From Brachypterus glaber (Eukaryota > Arthropoda > Insecta > Coleoptera > Kateretidae): 64,000 nucleotides of DNA. The translations under genes were made by a program, and so were the position numbers. The stretch's first letter is position 1; the number at the start of each line of letters is the position of its first letter. This document shows positions 1-12,205 of this stretch, in pieces. The stretch is from positions 80,956,895 to 81,020,894 of the forward strand of contig OY294044.1 in NCBI GenBank assembly GCA_958510825.1. The letters run 5' to 3'. The notes under the pieces are model-generated. The model had not been told where the DNA came from. It saw only the letters and a program-made list of their open reading frames with translations, and did not search any database.

Positions 1-239
1 CCAATTGAGATAAATAATAATTTAGTATTTTTTTTGACATATTTGGGAAATTTTCCAAAGTATGCAAAAACTTTGTTGAACAGTGTACACAAAAAAAAAA
101 TAATTTGTGGTACAGTATAAATATTTGATTATAAAATAAATATTTTGAGTAAGTTGAATTTAAATTTTGAAAATAAATATTCAAAATGGACGATTTAGAT
201 AAAATGGAAATTCGATTTTTGACTGCAAAAATGGTAAAA

Positions 240-727
240 ATTTAGCAAAAATAGGTCTAGCTTTACGAACGTCTGTAAATGAAGTTACGGGGTATACGCC
301 GGCATTTCTTAATTTTGGGAGGAATGTACCTTATTATGGCAAAATGACATCAACTGATGGTGTTAAATTAGAACCTTGTGACAGAAACTCGTATAGCCAA
401 GACTTGGGAAATCTTAAAGAGATTTTTGTTGATATAAAGAAATATTTACATGAAGCTTATGAACGTAATAAGCGTACTTATGATTTGCGCAAGCGTGAAG
501 TAAATTTTGATATAGGTGAAAAAGTTTGGAGACGAAACAAAGTACTCTCAGATGCTAGTAAAAGTTTTGCTGCAAAACTTGCTCCAAAGTACATACTTTG
601 CAAAGTTGTTGCGAAAAAGTCAAAGTTAGTGTATATTTTGGAAAATGCAGATGGTCATAGAGGCGACTGGCATGTTAAAGATCTAAAGAAATATTTTGGA
701 TCGAATAGTGACATTTCAGTTGGCTAG
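240..727 (+). pseudogene. Ty3/gypsy-type Pol fragment: end of integrase
   Basis: An open frame runs from about 240 to the stop at 725-727. It has the usual end of a Ty3/gypsy integrase: a core-domain tail like 'T..NEVTGYTPAFLNFGR', then a 'YDLRKREVNFDIGEKVW' segment as in the C-terminal domain that follows the catalytic core, then a basic end. Upstream the homology stops abruptly at about 240. The DDE core, RNase H and reverse transcriptase are absent, so this is a 5'-truncated relic and not a working gene. No env-like frame lies between the stop and the purine-rich tract at 1229-1236. The call rests on recognising the family by eye. Confidence 0.8.
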
Positions 728-1238
728 ATATGATTAAATAAGAATATATTCTTAGTATCATTCGGAATGATATTTAAAAAAATATCAATGTATTGAAAAT
801 ATTTAAAGGGTACCCAAAACTTTTGTATATAGTAAAAAAAAAATATATAAATATATTTTTTGTAGAAGAGAATTCTGGTGCACACAGTTAAGTCTTATTT
901 CTATTTTTTTATCTTGATAAAACTTAGCTAAAAAGAAAAACAAAATTAATTATGACAATTACCTGATTATGACAATTACCTGTTTATGACACACACCGAT
1001 AAAGTCCCAAAATTATGTTCTACATAAGAGTAGGCGGATGATACACGTAGTTATCAAGCTTAGCTATTGTTAATTATCAAGTAGTATTTCAAATGATTTA
1101 CATAAAGTATTGTATTTTTTGTTGATTTATTAAATAAAATATAGTATATATTTTAGCTATTTAAGTTAAATAGTTTTAGAGTTTGGTATAAAAATATTTT
1201 TTGTATATTAAATATTTTTATTATTTTTGGAGGGGGCA

Positions 1239-3102
1239 TGTGTAACGATATAAATCGTCACTTTGTAATATAGCAAGGGTTAATTAAACTATTCGTTTAC
1301 TTACGTTATAATTTATGTTTATTTTGTATATAAATAGTTACGTACGTACAGAACTATTTTGTATCTGGGACTATTTTGTAGCAGGAACTGAATTCTAACC
1401 ATATGAGTCTCTATTCCATAGTTCTACCTGAAAATAACATAAAGAAAACATAATTAGAATATGATTTTTAATAATAAAGAATCATATGACTTATTTCTCT
1501 ATAGTGCATTTGTCTATGGACTTACCTGGTTTTTATATGTTTCAGAGTCTATTGAGGGTTGGATTTCACTGGCTTTCACCTGTAGCTTGTCTCTCACTTA
1601 GTATTCTGTTCGTATTTTTATTAGTTTTGCTGATAAACAATAAGTATTGTTTATATTTGTTTCTTAGAGTAATATTTTGAGGTTAGATATCACTAATACG
1701 GATTTATTAGGAAATATTCTTTTTAGTTATAATTTTTGGTGTAGTTTTCGTTACCTTTATTAGGAATCCTATACGGTAAAACTGTAGTTGATAATGACTT
1801 ACATAGATGTCGCTAATAGTTCAGAAATAGGATTTTATTTACCTGAAGGGTTCATACTAGTGAATAAGGTCGATTTTCGCTCTTCTTGAAGCAACTCTGT
1901 ACAATGGTGGTGTCATTTTGACGAGTGTTTATTTTCTGTAATCATCGAAGTAATCCTTCATGTATTTTTATTTAAAGTTAGTGAAAATGAATATTTAAAC
2001 AATGCGGAAGATATTGTAACTGTTATTTTCTACAATTACGCATTTATAACGTTTCGATGGACATCGAAGACTTAGTATGACACGTAAGTTAAGTTTTTCT
2101 GTTTCTTAGAATATTTCTGAGATATAATTATTGTTTTAGCACCATTATTACTACATTACTAGACCATTAATTAATCACCATTTCTATACCATTAATATGG
2201 AATTACATTAATTTAAGTTGAAGTTTATTTTGGTATATTTGATATACAAGTTCTCCGCATGAAGTGATGTTCTGTTGGAACATGGTTCTGTAATTTTCGG
2301 CATAGATAAATTCTATGTAACCGTCTAGCAGACAATTTTATATTGGACATAATTTTCAAAAGCATATTTTATCCCGGACAACATTTTCAATCGTACATTT
2401 TATCCTGGAAGATAATTTTTCCAAAGTAGATGGGACAGCCTATATTTTTTTTCTTTCATTTGAGAAATGAATTCATCAGCATAGGGGAGACTTGCACAGA
2501 TGGAGACGATGGAATTCATACCTCATGGATTTTGCAGAAACCAGCTAAGTACTCTTTCTGAAAACTTTTGAAAGCAATATTTCATATTTAAAATTCTTTT
2601 ATTTCAATATTCTTATAACTGTAAACTTTATCAGATCTGATATAGTATTGTTTAATACTATATGCCCTTCTGGCTTTTGTTTATTTTTAGGTACTTATTT
2701 TTTTTTAAACATTTAATCTCATTTATTAATTATTAAATATCATACTTTTGATTAAATGATTTCTAATTTAAGCATGACTTTTATACACTGCAAGAAATGA
2801 TTGCTGTTTACATGCATTTCTTGGTGCTTGCTGAACTTCATGTTTTCTTTATACATTTAAGTCGAATGATTTCTGAATTTAGTAATTTTTATTAAGATTT
2901 CTTTAATTATATCTTAATATAATTACACATATTTTTTATACATATTAATACATTACTTGATGTGCTTTCATTAAGTTTATTTATAATAAATTTCTCAAAT
3001 GAATTATCTTATTTTATTTAGAGGTTATATTTTCTCAAACTGAAAAGCTTAAGTATTTACACTAGGTTGTTACTTACCTAAAGGAGTAAAAGCTAAAGTA
3101 AC
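1239..3102 (+). mobile_element. Probable long terminal repeat of the gypsy-type element
   Basis: A purine run (GGAGGGGG, 1229-1236) sits 500 bp after the integrase stop and is followed by TGTGTAACGATA, as expected for a polypurine tract next to an LTR start. At 3103 the sequence TGGCGCCCCTAACA resembles a primer-binding site complementary to a tRNA 3' end, as found just after a 5' LTR. Together they bound about 1.86 kb without coding capacity; a TATATAAATA lies at 1328-1337. The 3' boundary does not end in the usual CA, and no second LTR is in the window to align. LTRs this long occur in some insect gypsy lineages. Boundaries are tentative. Confidence 0.35.
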
Positions 3103-3114
3103 TGGCGCCCCTAA

Positions 3115-4920
3115 CAACATTAATCAATTCTTTCTATTTTTCCCTTGCCCATACCCATTGCTCCGCTGTCAAAATTAGCCGTTGGCAGTGAACGTATTAA
3201 TTACGGTACAATACAATACCTACAAAGGGTGTCCCATCTAAGACAGATCAATCGTTTTTTGGCGTTATTATTAAAGCTATCGGAATAAAATTTATGTAAG
3301 TTAATATACACCCAAAAAGCGATATGTGTGCCTAAACAAAAGTTTTCTACTATCATTATTCTTTAATTTATTCTCATTCGCTAAACTATTATTAAATTAC
3401 TTTTTTAATAATTTCTTTAAAAAACTATAATTTTTTTATATTTTTTTTTTTATCTAGAACTCCATGAATTTTAACTATTTTGATTGCAGTTAAGGGTTTC
3501 TACAATTGAGTATCAAAATTATAAATGTATGTCATATAAATTGTCAAAATTGAATAAACTTTAACTTGGGTAAATGTACCATAAGTAGTAACAAAAGAGG
3601 CTTAAATGAACTTTATTCAGATCAGTGTTAAAAAATACAGTGGTTCCATTTAGGAAATAGTTTGGATACTTGAAACCCTTAGCCTCAGACGCGAATAAAC
3701 AAATTATTGTGATTCTAACAAAGTAACAAATTATGATTATTCCAAATTAAATTATTTAAAATTTAGATACAAATTATGAAACCTAATTTGATCAATGTAT
3801 AAAGAATAAAAATATATATTTTTTAATTTTAGTATAAAAGGTGAGTCAGAAATAAGTTACAAAAAAAATCTATGAATAGTTTAAGGTTAAATAGAAATTT
3901 GCATAGAAAAAACAAAATAATTGGATAAGGTGTTTTTGAGAAATATTTTTTTATTAAAATCGAACCTGTAATGAGTACGCCACTGATGTTCGTACGCTAA
4001 TATGGCGATGTTGTCAAGTTTTTAAAATTTGACGTTTAAAAGAATAAGAGGAACTTGATAATTTTATAGTGTAAAACTTACAATTTTTTTGGTTTAATTG
4101 GTTTTTATTCCAATAGAAGATCAAGTCTCAATTTTTGCACATCCCATAAACGTTGGTAAATTTTTATAAAAATTATCTCATTAAACCATAGAAAAATTGT
4201 TATCGCTCCAAAATAAAAATTTATTGTCTATTACACAAACATTACAGCGACAATTGTTTTGACTTTTTTAACATAAAGTCATTTTCAAACTACAAATAAT
4301 GAAATATTAGGTTGAAAATGGTACAATTCCTTTTAGAAAAACTTACTTTTTAAATTTATAAACAAATTAACTTGAGTGCACATTATTAGAAATGTCATAC
4401 TGACTTTAACTATATTATTTTTATAAAATCTTAAAAATTTAAACAAAAAGAAAACTACAATAAGTTGAAATAAAATAAATTAATGAAATCTAAAATTTAA
4501 AATTGATTAAAAATCTGGGACATCTATCATAAAATAATCCAAACTATATTTCAAACAGACTAAAGGAATTATAATTCCTATCCTATCCCATGGGATAATT
4601 ATCTTTAAACTGCAAAAAATGGTTTATTTAAATCAATTCCAATATGAGTAAGGATCAAGAATTTCTTAATTTGATTATCATTAGTTACTTCACCACACTA
4701 CACAGAAAAAAAAATTGATTCGATATTAAAATATCAAAAAAATCTCAGACAGACAGACGGATAGGCTGCGAAACAATAATCGTGTTTTTTTTCGCATAGG
4801 TACCTAATTAAAAAAAAAAATGACCAAGTCTTTCTAATTTTATCTGTCAAGATATAGGAAAATAAAACACTTTTATAAACATTCAAACAAACACTTGATT
4901 CTGAGTCAAATTGTTTCACT
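3115..4920. other. AT-rich stretch, no gene recognised
   Basis: No open frame with a recognisable domain and no convincing exon. At 3228 there is GGGTGTCCCAT, which resembles the GGGACACCC ends of a dispersed repeat seen elsewhere in the window. The rest is low-complexity A/T sequence with long homopolymer runs. Confidence 0.4.
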
Positions 4921-5175
4921 GTCGTACTATTTTACTTAATTAAGCATCGCCTAAGTCCAGGACTTGTGTGGGCTACTAGTAGAGGGAACCACCGGCTTAT
5001 ACTGACTTTCGAACCAGTTTTTATAGGGAGTTTCCGCTTCACTTACGCCTTCGCCAAATTTCAATTATTAATTAACTGAAGAAGGCAAATCGGCGCCAGT
5101 GAGAATCGAACTCACGCTAGTTGGCTAGTAGACTTGTCATGTACAGACGCGGTAGACCACTACACCAATCCTCCC
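4921..5175 (-). mobile_element. tRNA-derived SINE, copy 1 (head type I)
   Basis: Read on the minus strand it starts GGGAGGATTGGTGTAGTGG (box A region), has a box B GTTCGATTC in a pairing GTGAG/CTCAC arm, and continues into a body shared with the copies near 16.2, 27.8 and 37.1 kb (for example CTTCGCCAAATTTCAATT on plus). The head differs from the other copies while the body matches. This is a SINE transcribed by RNA polymerase III from its internal promoter; it encodes no protein and is not a functional tRNA. Confidence 0.88.
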
Positions 5176-5446
5176 ATCATTATCATAAAGTGGCTTAAAA
5201 AAAAACGTTATAAAAGTACAAGTACATGGTCTTTAATTTTTGTCAAATTATAGTGGAAGCATAAAAAATATGATTTGTGTTATTTTGTCGTAATTATAAA
5301 ATTATTGTTAACATACTACAGGTATCTAGCATGTCAATGACAAATCAAGAATCACAGGTATGACTTTAAAAATGTTGTATTACGAGTAAATTAAAATGAG
5401 GCTAGATATATTTAAAAGTACTTTTTTAGATTTATTCCCTATGAGG

Positions 5447-5571
5447 ACTTGCACCAAGTAGGTATCCTAATCGCTGGTTAAAAACACTGTTTTGATTGGT
5501 GGATATTTAAATAAAACTTAGTTTTCCAAAAACTAAATTCATATTAAATATGAAATTTTCTTGGTGCAAGT
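5447..5571. mobile_element. Short MITE with 12-bp terminal inverted repeats
   Basis: ACTTGCACCAAG at 5447-5458 is the reverse complement of CTTGGTGCAAGT at 5560-5571. The 101 bp between are AT-rich and non-coding. The superfamily is not identifiable from one copy. Confidence 0.5.
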
Positions 5572-6375
5572 ACACATAAATAACCAGGGGTTTAAATAAA
5601 CATTTAAGTTATTCTGGAATTATTTTCCTTAAAATTGGATTACGGTAAATCCGACAACACTGTGACTGACCGCGACATATCGTGTTCTCTTTCTAAATGC
5701 TGTTGTCTATTTTGATGGACAGCATTTTCCGGGTGGGCTTGGGGATTTTTTAATTTAAAAAAATAGTACGCAATAAATGTTTTTGAACTCTTAAAGTCAA
5801 TTTTTCACATCATCAAGATGTTCAAGTTTTTTTTTTGTAACTGAATCACCATTAAAATTGCATATAAAAATGGCTTCAAATAAGCTATATATCAAAAACA
5901 AAAGCAAGTAGAAATCTTGTGTCTAGGCATACTTAAAGCTTGTATACCTATACACCCAAAACAGACTGACATAAATTGTATTTCGATAGTAAGTAATAAC
6001 TCAAAAAAAAAAAATAATAATCTTTCTTTACGCTTCAAGCATTTTTACAAAAAAAGTATATAAATACGATTGATAACTTTGCACACCGAAAAAAAATTGT
6101 ACAAAAGTGCGTTTTATAATTTCTACACGTTTTAAAAATCTTCGTCGGTCACGTTTTATTGTCTATAGGATAACTCAAGAAAGAATAATCCGATCGACTA
6201 CAAGTTTACAGAAAAAATGCATCTTGGTAAGGACACAAAGCCTATTGCAATTAAAAAGAATTTGTTCAAAAATAAGAAAGTTATTGGGGGGGGGGGGGGG
6301 CATTTAAAGCAAATTGAAAATAGTGAAAGAACATCTTTGATCAACTTTTTTTCAGGAAAAATTACCTACTTTTAT

Positions 6376-6913
6376 CGGCTAACATATCTACTCTCAATTT
6401 CCCTACTCCCTAACATCCCTACTCCATAGAATTCCTACTCTATAACAACCCTACTCCGTAACATCTCTACTCCATAACATCTCTACTCCCCAATAACTCT
6501 ACTCCACACTATATGCACTTTATTAGCCACTTAATAAGAAATCAGCGATTTGCAGAAAAAAGAAGCTTCTTCTAGATTATTTTATTTTTTTCTTAAAAAA
6601 CGTTCATCTTTAAATTCAAATCTAGAACAATCACAAATGAATTATTCTAAAAGTCACATTGTACGCGTACTCTTAACATGCACTAATAAGTAAGTAATTA
6701 ATAAACTAAATTCATATTTGACAGTTACTTAGCATGACAAATATTTTTTTGAGTTAAGACAAGTGGCTAATCAAGTGCATATAGTGCGGAGTAGAGTTGT
6801 TACGGAGTAGAGATGTTATGGAGTAAAGATGTTACGGAGTTGTTGTGGAGTAGGAATGTTATGGAGTAGGGATGTTAGGGAGTAGAAAATTTTAGAGTAG
6901 AGATGTTAGTCTG
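6376..6913. mobile_element. Foldback element with inverted arms made of ~16-bp repeats
   Basis: The left arm (about 6376-6535) is a run of variants of CTACTCCATAACATCT. The right arm (about 6765-6913) is the reverse complement of the same series (for example GGAGTAGAGATGTTATGG). The arms converge on a matching pair, ATATGCACTTTATTAGCCAC and AGTGGCTAATCAAGTGCATAT. The centre is AT-rich with no coding capacity. A solo left arm of the same family is at 24866-25050. Confidence 0.75.
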
Positions 6914-7479
6914 TCACCCGACTGCCCTTTTATCAAAAATATTAATCATACCAAATTAAAAAAAAACTCTAAAAAATAAAAGATAACAAATAGAAGAAAA
7001 CATGCTATCAACGTAATTTTTTCAGGAAAAATTGACTATTAAAAGTCAATTTGTACCAAATTAGAAAGAAAAATCTATTTAAACGAGTTATAGGGAGCGC
7101 CACTTAAAAATTAGAATATCCCAATACATTTAATTTACTTAAAACTTCATAAGGAAAAAAATACTACTTGCAAGTTACAACTGCATGTAGTATACTGTAG
7201 AAATCGAATAGTGTGTCCCCAGATTGAGTGCAGAATACCACAAAATAACTAATTTCTTTTAAAAATTAGCCATTCCTACAACTTCAAAAAAAATGTTTCG
7301 ATAGAAATTAGTTTTTAAACAAGCAAAATAAAAAAAGTAGTCATTTTGTGGGTTAGTGCACTCAACACACACTGTATATCTTATAAATATAGATTATAAT
7401 TTTATTTTGTAGGACCGGTCCTAGATGAAACGACCCTATTTCTCTATGGATTTATATTTTTTTCACGGTTTTCACTCAC

Positions 7480-10400
7480 CTTCTTCTATATTTTTGGCCT
7501 CGATGTTCAAACTTATATTTTCCTTGAGTGTGTTCAAAACAAAAGGATGACAGTCAGTAAAGTAAAATTTTTCTGGATTACAACACATGGATATGGTTAG
7601 TCCTGTTAACCCAATTCCAGAACCTAGTTCTAATATTTTTTTATTTTCGAATTCGTTTTGATTTTTTATTCCATATTCGGCCAAAACTAGAGCAGCCTAA
7701 AAAAGCTTTTGATGTAAAATCACCCTGCATTATTGAAATTTTGACTTTTTAACATTTTAGTGTTTAATTTTTGGTTCTAGAAATGTGTAATTTTTTCCTT
7801 TAATTGAATTTTTCTCGAAAACTGAATCCTACAGTATTACAACAAGAGTACCTGTTTTATGTATTTTCACATAACGAGTACTATTCTAATAATAAACCCA
7901 CAAAAAAGTTAAGCAGCAAAAGGTTTGGGACAAAAAAGTGATAAGAACCCCCATTTCGGACGCCTCTGGTTGAAGTAACTACATGCAAATAACATTGACC
8001 TTAGATTTTTTTTTTATTGCGGAAAATGCAATAGTTTTTTTTAAACTTTTTAGTAAAGCAAAACTTTCTTTTGGGAAAGTTCAACGAAATTCCGGTCTTT
8101 ATTGAACTATAAAAAAGTGACGCCGATACCGGATAAAGCTCAATACTTCGAAAAAATTCAAATGTTATATTGGCAGCAATTAAAGCCTGTAGTTTGTAAA
8201 TATTAAAATATGTGATAAACAAATAAAATTTATTTTATAAAAATGTGAGTGGTCTAACGAAAAGGTATATTAGCGTAAAAAAATCGTTTATTTTTTATTT
8301 TTGGGGTTTCTACGTTAATTAATGAAAAACCAAAAAATATTAATATCTCCAATAGTTTGTTTATTTTCATTTTTTTTTTCTAAAGGCCTCCAAAAAATAG
8401 TTATACAGTACAATTATACAGTGCGGTCCAAAATTCACCCCCCCCCCCCTCTTTTAACTTTTGAACGAGTTGAGATATCGACTTCAAATTTAGAACTCTT
8501 AAATAAGACAACTTAAACTATCTTTTAGCATATATTTAATACTTTCAGCTCTTAAAATATGGGCAGGGGGGCATGGGGGCACATTTTTTTAAATGGAAAG
8601 CGGGGTCGTGTGATACATCATTTTAAAGCTTATAAAATTCTCTATTTAAACTAACATTTTTAAGTTTTTTAAAAATGTTTTTTAAGGTTTTGATTTTTTG
8701 TGCTAAAACATTCAATTTTTAAAGTTTTTTTTTATAAATTTTTATTTATGTCAACTAAAATTAGTTTACAAGTATAATTAACATTTTTTTATGATGAAAT
8801 TAGGCATTTTTAAAAAAATATTTGTTTTATTTTTAGAGGAATTTTGACATTAATACCCATTTTCAACCCCATTTTAAACCCAATTTTTTTTAAATTTAAA
8901 AATATGGAGTTAAATGGAGAATTTTATAAGCTTTAAAATGATGTATTACACGACCCCCCTTTCCATTTAAAAAAATGTGCCCCCATGCCCCCCTGCCCAC
9001 ATTTTAAAAGCTGAAAGTATTAAATATATGCTAAAAGATAGTTTAAGTTGTCTTATTTAAAAGTTTAAAATTTGAAGTCGATATCTCAACTGGTTCAAAA
9101 GTTAAGAGTGGGGGGGGGTGACTTTTGGACCGCTCTGTATGTAATTATTCTTTTAATAAAATATTGTTCTGATTGAAGTTTTATTTAAAAAATAAAATAA
9201 AATAAAAAATTACGTTAATAATTTTGACAACGTAGATGTCAACAACAAGCTGCCGCTGGATGAAGTAATATGACAAATATCAATAACATCAACTTAAAAC
9301 ATGACATAGTGGGCGACTTTTCATATGTAAGTGCTCGAATAAGAACATAATACATAACGATGCGATGCCGTGATTGGCCTGATGTGTATCTTGTAAGCCA
9401 ATCACGGCATCGCATTCCTATGTTTTATTATCTTATGTAAGCTTCTGGATAGGCCTTAATACACCGACACCCTGATACCCCCCGCGTGTCACTCAACTTC
9501 CCTAGACCTCCTTTAGAGCGATGACATATTTCTTGAACATCCCCGATGAAACTGAGTGCTGCCTAAAACCAGTCTATAGACTATAGACACCTATAGGTGT
9601 GAAAATAATGCATTTTTTCTATTTTGCGACTCTTATAAGCTCATAATCACACGCATTTTGCGTGTTCTTATAGGCCTATAAGAGGATTGTACTTTTTTTT
9701 TCTTTTGATTTGGCAATACAGGACAAGAGACAATCGCTTGGCGTTTTCCGTGTAAGTGTCAAACCCGCTTTTAAGTTTAGTTTTCTACGAAATTGTGATT
9801 TAATTTAATTTTTACCGTGTTAAAATTGTGGCTTGGTTACTTGCAGTGAAAAAGAGAAGAGCTGACTATATATCAAAATATCGTTTGTTCTATGAATTTC
9901 AAACATAGCGAAAATTGTAATGCCAACCCAAAACAAAAATCCCTAAATATTAGAGCAAAATAGAAAAAATAGTTTAAAGCACTCGAATCATAACACGTTT
10001 TTACCGCACTGGTACTTTAGAAAACTCGCCGCAAGTGGCTCGTTTTATAAACTTGTACTCGTGAGCAAAAAACGTGTATTATAAAACTAGTACTTTAATA
10101 TAGTATTTACCTGCCATGTCCTAAGACCTGTGGTTCCTTCAGAAATTAAATTAACATTTTCTTTCAAAGAAATAATATAATTTTTAACGCAATAATGTTT
10201 AAAATAGAAACTTTCTACGCGCAGCGCCACCAAGCGGCCATATGCTTCAAATACATCGTCGTGGATTATAGAATTCTGTTTTTCCAACGTTGAAATTATG
10301 TGTTTTAGGAAACTTTTTTGAAATGTTATTTGTACTGGATACTTTAAAACTATTTCGGAATTAACTGTTTTATTTATTAATTCGCTTTGTAGACCTATTG

Positions 10401-10574
10401 TAAAATCCTCAAACAAAGACTAAAAATAATATTGTTATTTATAATAACAAAATAACTTATTCTATATGTAAAATTGAGGTTATGTGGTGTGTTTAAATTT
10501 ACCTGCCAATTAATTTGATTCAATGGCACTGTACACATAAATTGTTTGGTGATACTCTCTATAATCACTTTCAT
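7480..10574 (-). CDS. EEF2KMT: EEF2KMT/FAM86-like protein-lysine N-methyltransferase, first three coding exons (partial)
   Basis: Three minus-strand exons join in phase. Exon 1 is 10574-10503 (ATG, 24 codons), exon 2 is 10419-10111 (103 codons) and exon 3 is 7696-7480 (72 codons plus 1 nt). Donors are GTAAAT, GTAAAT and GTGAGT; both acceptors end TTTTTAG or TTTTAG. Exon 1 ends in INWQ and exon 2 has LKYP, a KSFLKHII segment and ISEGTTGLRTWQ. Exon 3 has AALVLAEYGI, then the class-I SAM-binding motif ILELGSGIGLTGL and FTDCHP. This order matches FAM86 family proteins, which methylate a lysine of translation elongation factor 2 in the cytosol. The 217-nt exon 3 ends in phase 1, so more exons encoding the catalytic C-terminal half should follow; I did not find them before the window start. 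Intron 2 (2.4 kb) is filled by repeats; intron 1 is 83 bp. Function is inferred from family motifs. Confidence 0.9.
7728..7985 (+). mobile_element. Solo arm of a long palindromic repeat, in intron 2 of the methyltransferase gene
   Basis: It shares an ordered series of motifs with the right half of the palindrome at 56078-57186: TTTAATTTTTGGTTCTAG, a TCTCGAAAACTGAATCCTAC-like block, TATTACAACAAGAGTACC, AATAAACCCACAAAAAAGTT, and the end AAGTAACTACATGCAAATA. The opposite arm is absent here. It is non-coding. Confidence 0.7.
8419..9137. mobile_element. Tc1/mariner-type palindromic MITE, copy A
   Basis: The ends are CAGTGCGGTCCAAAA and TTTTGGACCGCTCTG, flanked on both sides by TA (8417-8418, 9138-9139). 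The CAGTG start and TA duplication fit Tc1/mariner. The arms stay complementary for about 300 bp, including GTTGAGATATCGACTTCAAA and its complement, so the 719-bp element is almost one palindrome. No transposase frame is present; mobilisation would need an enzyme supplied in trans. It lies in intron 2 of the methyltransferase gene. Confidence 0.88.
9342..9438. mobile_element. Short hairpin MITE related to the one at 61 kb
   Basis: GCGATGCCGTGATTGGC at 9363-9379 is inverted at 9396-9412 around a short loop. The flanking GGATAGGCCTTAA at 9447 recurs beside the 61010-61133 element. It is non-coding and lies in intron 2 of the methyltransferase gene. Confidence 0.6.
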
Positions 10575-10898
10575 TATATTTTTTCACTGATAGATTATAT
10601 TTTTAAATATACATTATAAATATATACATATATACTTCCAAAACACCATACATTAACTGCCATCTATAATTTGGAAGTTGAGGTTGAGCACACTACAGCC
10701 ATGGTAGGATTTAAAAATTTAAGTAAAACTGTTAATTCTTAAATTTAAATTTCAGAAAAAGCTAGAGATAATATCTTTACTTGTGTAAGGCTAATTAATA
10801 ACAACAATACCAGTTTTAAGGATTATACCTATTAATGAAAACAGTTGGCCAAAATATGATAAAAACACAACACAGCCATGGCCACTCATTGTCCTATT

Positions 10899-12055
10899 GC
10901 GCACATGCGGAATTTTCTAAATTCATATGGCCAAAACCTCGAAAGCGAAATTGCTTCAAATAGTTTCCTCTATCGTTTGGACTTTTCTCTATGAACTGTA
11001 CCAATAGATGGTGCCAAAGTCGTTTTTCTATCAAAACAAATGAACCGAAAATTCAGTTTAAAAATCGGGTTTCAAGAAACTAATTTTGAATCTTTCCCGA
11101 AAAATCAAGTTTTTTTAATATAAATATCAAAGTTGTTGCTTTTTGTTAAGCAGTTTTTTTAAATGGATTTAAATTCCGTAGGTATGTACCTATTTATTTT
11201 TTACAAAAAAGTATTGTTTTTGATTATTGAGTTAAAAAAGTCATAAGTTTTAGTCTGTAAATTTGGTTGCTTTTTTTAAAACTTGTATTACGACTTGGCA
11301 AAAAGTTTCAGATTAATCAGCATTAAGCAACTTTTTACACTTGGTTGAAAAGATTAATGTGTTTGCAATTATTAAAACAAGAATTTGCTGTTAATATCCC
11401 CCGCCCCTCCCTCCCCAAACCTAAAAAATGTCTAAGACAGGCAGATTTAGTTTTAGATATTTTTGCAGTAAAAAAATACTACTGCCAACAAAATAATACT
11501 TTCCCCTGTAGGTATAGGTTTATTAATAAACTAATAAAAAAAATAAAACAATAAAACAAAAATATTTCAAAAAATATTTCAAAAATTTTTTTTGAAAAAA
11601 AATAAATATTTTTATCACATTTTACCCCCTTACCCCACCTCGATATTCACCATCTGCAAAAAAAAATTCTTTTTTTGAAAAACGAAAAGAAAAAATAAAA
11701 AAAATGTTTAAAAAAATATTTTTATCAAATTTTACCCCCTTACCCCACCTTGATATTCACCATCTGCAAATTTTAATATAGGCGGCAGCCATATTGGATC
11801 TGCCATTTTGTAAACATTAAAATAAGTATTAAATTCGTAATCAGCGCCCTAAAAAACCCCTGTACAATGGTTTTTAGTAAAAAATCTGCAAATTTTGATA
11901 TAGGCGGCAGCCATATTGGATCCGCCATTCCGTAAAAATTAAGTTGAATTAAATTTGTATTCAGCACCCCAAAAACCCCTAAATACAAATTTTGGTATAA
12001 ATTAGAGCTTATTAAGGGTTTTGGCCATGAATTAAAAAAATTCCGCCTGTGTGCA
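10899..12055. mobile_element. Non-autonomous TIR element, copy 1 (~1.16 kb)
   Basis: The left end GCACATGCGGAATTTTCTAA is inverted at the right end (AAAAATTCCGCCTGTGTGC, to about 12055), and the similarity extends through TTCATGGCCAAAACC. The body matches 34479-35856 along its length. It contains a tandem duplication with the phrases TTTACCCCCTTACCCCACCT and GGCGGCAGCCATATTGGATC. Small frames at 11345 and 11773 are not conserved between the two copies, so they are not genes. No transposase is present. Confidence 0.75.
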
Positions 12056-12205
12056 TTGTCCAAATGCTGACAACAAAAGAATAGTATACTTTCCAGTTTT
12101 TTAACATTAAATTAATTAATTAAATTTTATTATTTTTTTTTTCAAGTTTCTTTAATATTTTTTCGCGGTAAATGTTTATCGCTGTTAATCCTTAAATATT
12201 TTTAG

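Noticed and set aside
11345..12063. Small frames inside the 10.9-12.1 kb TIR element
   Set aside because: They are not conserved in the second copy at 34479-35856, so they are unlikely to be transposon genes.
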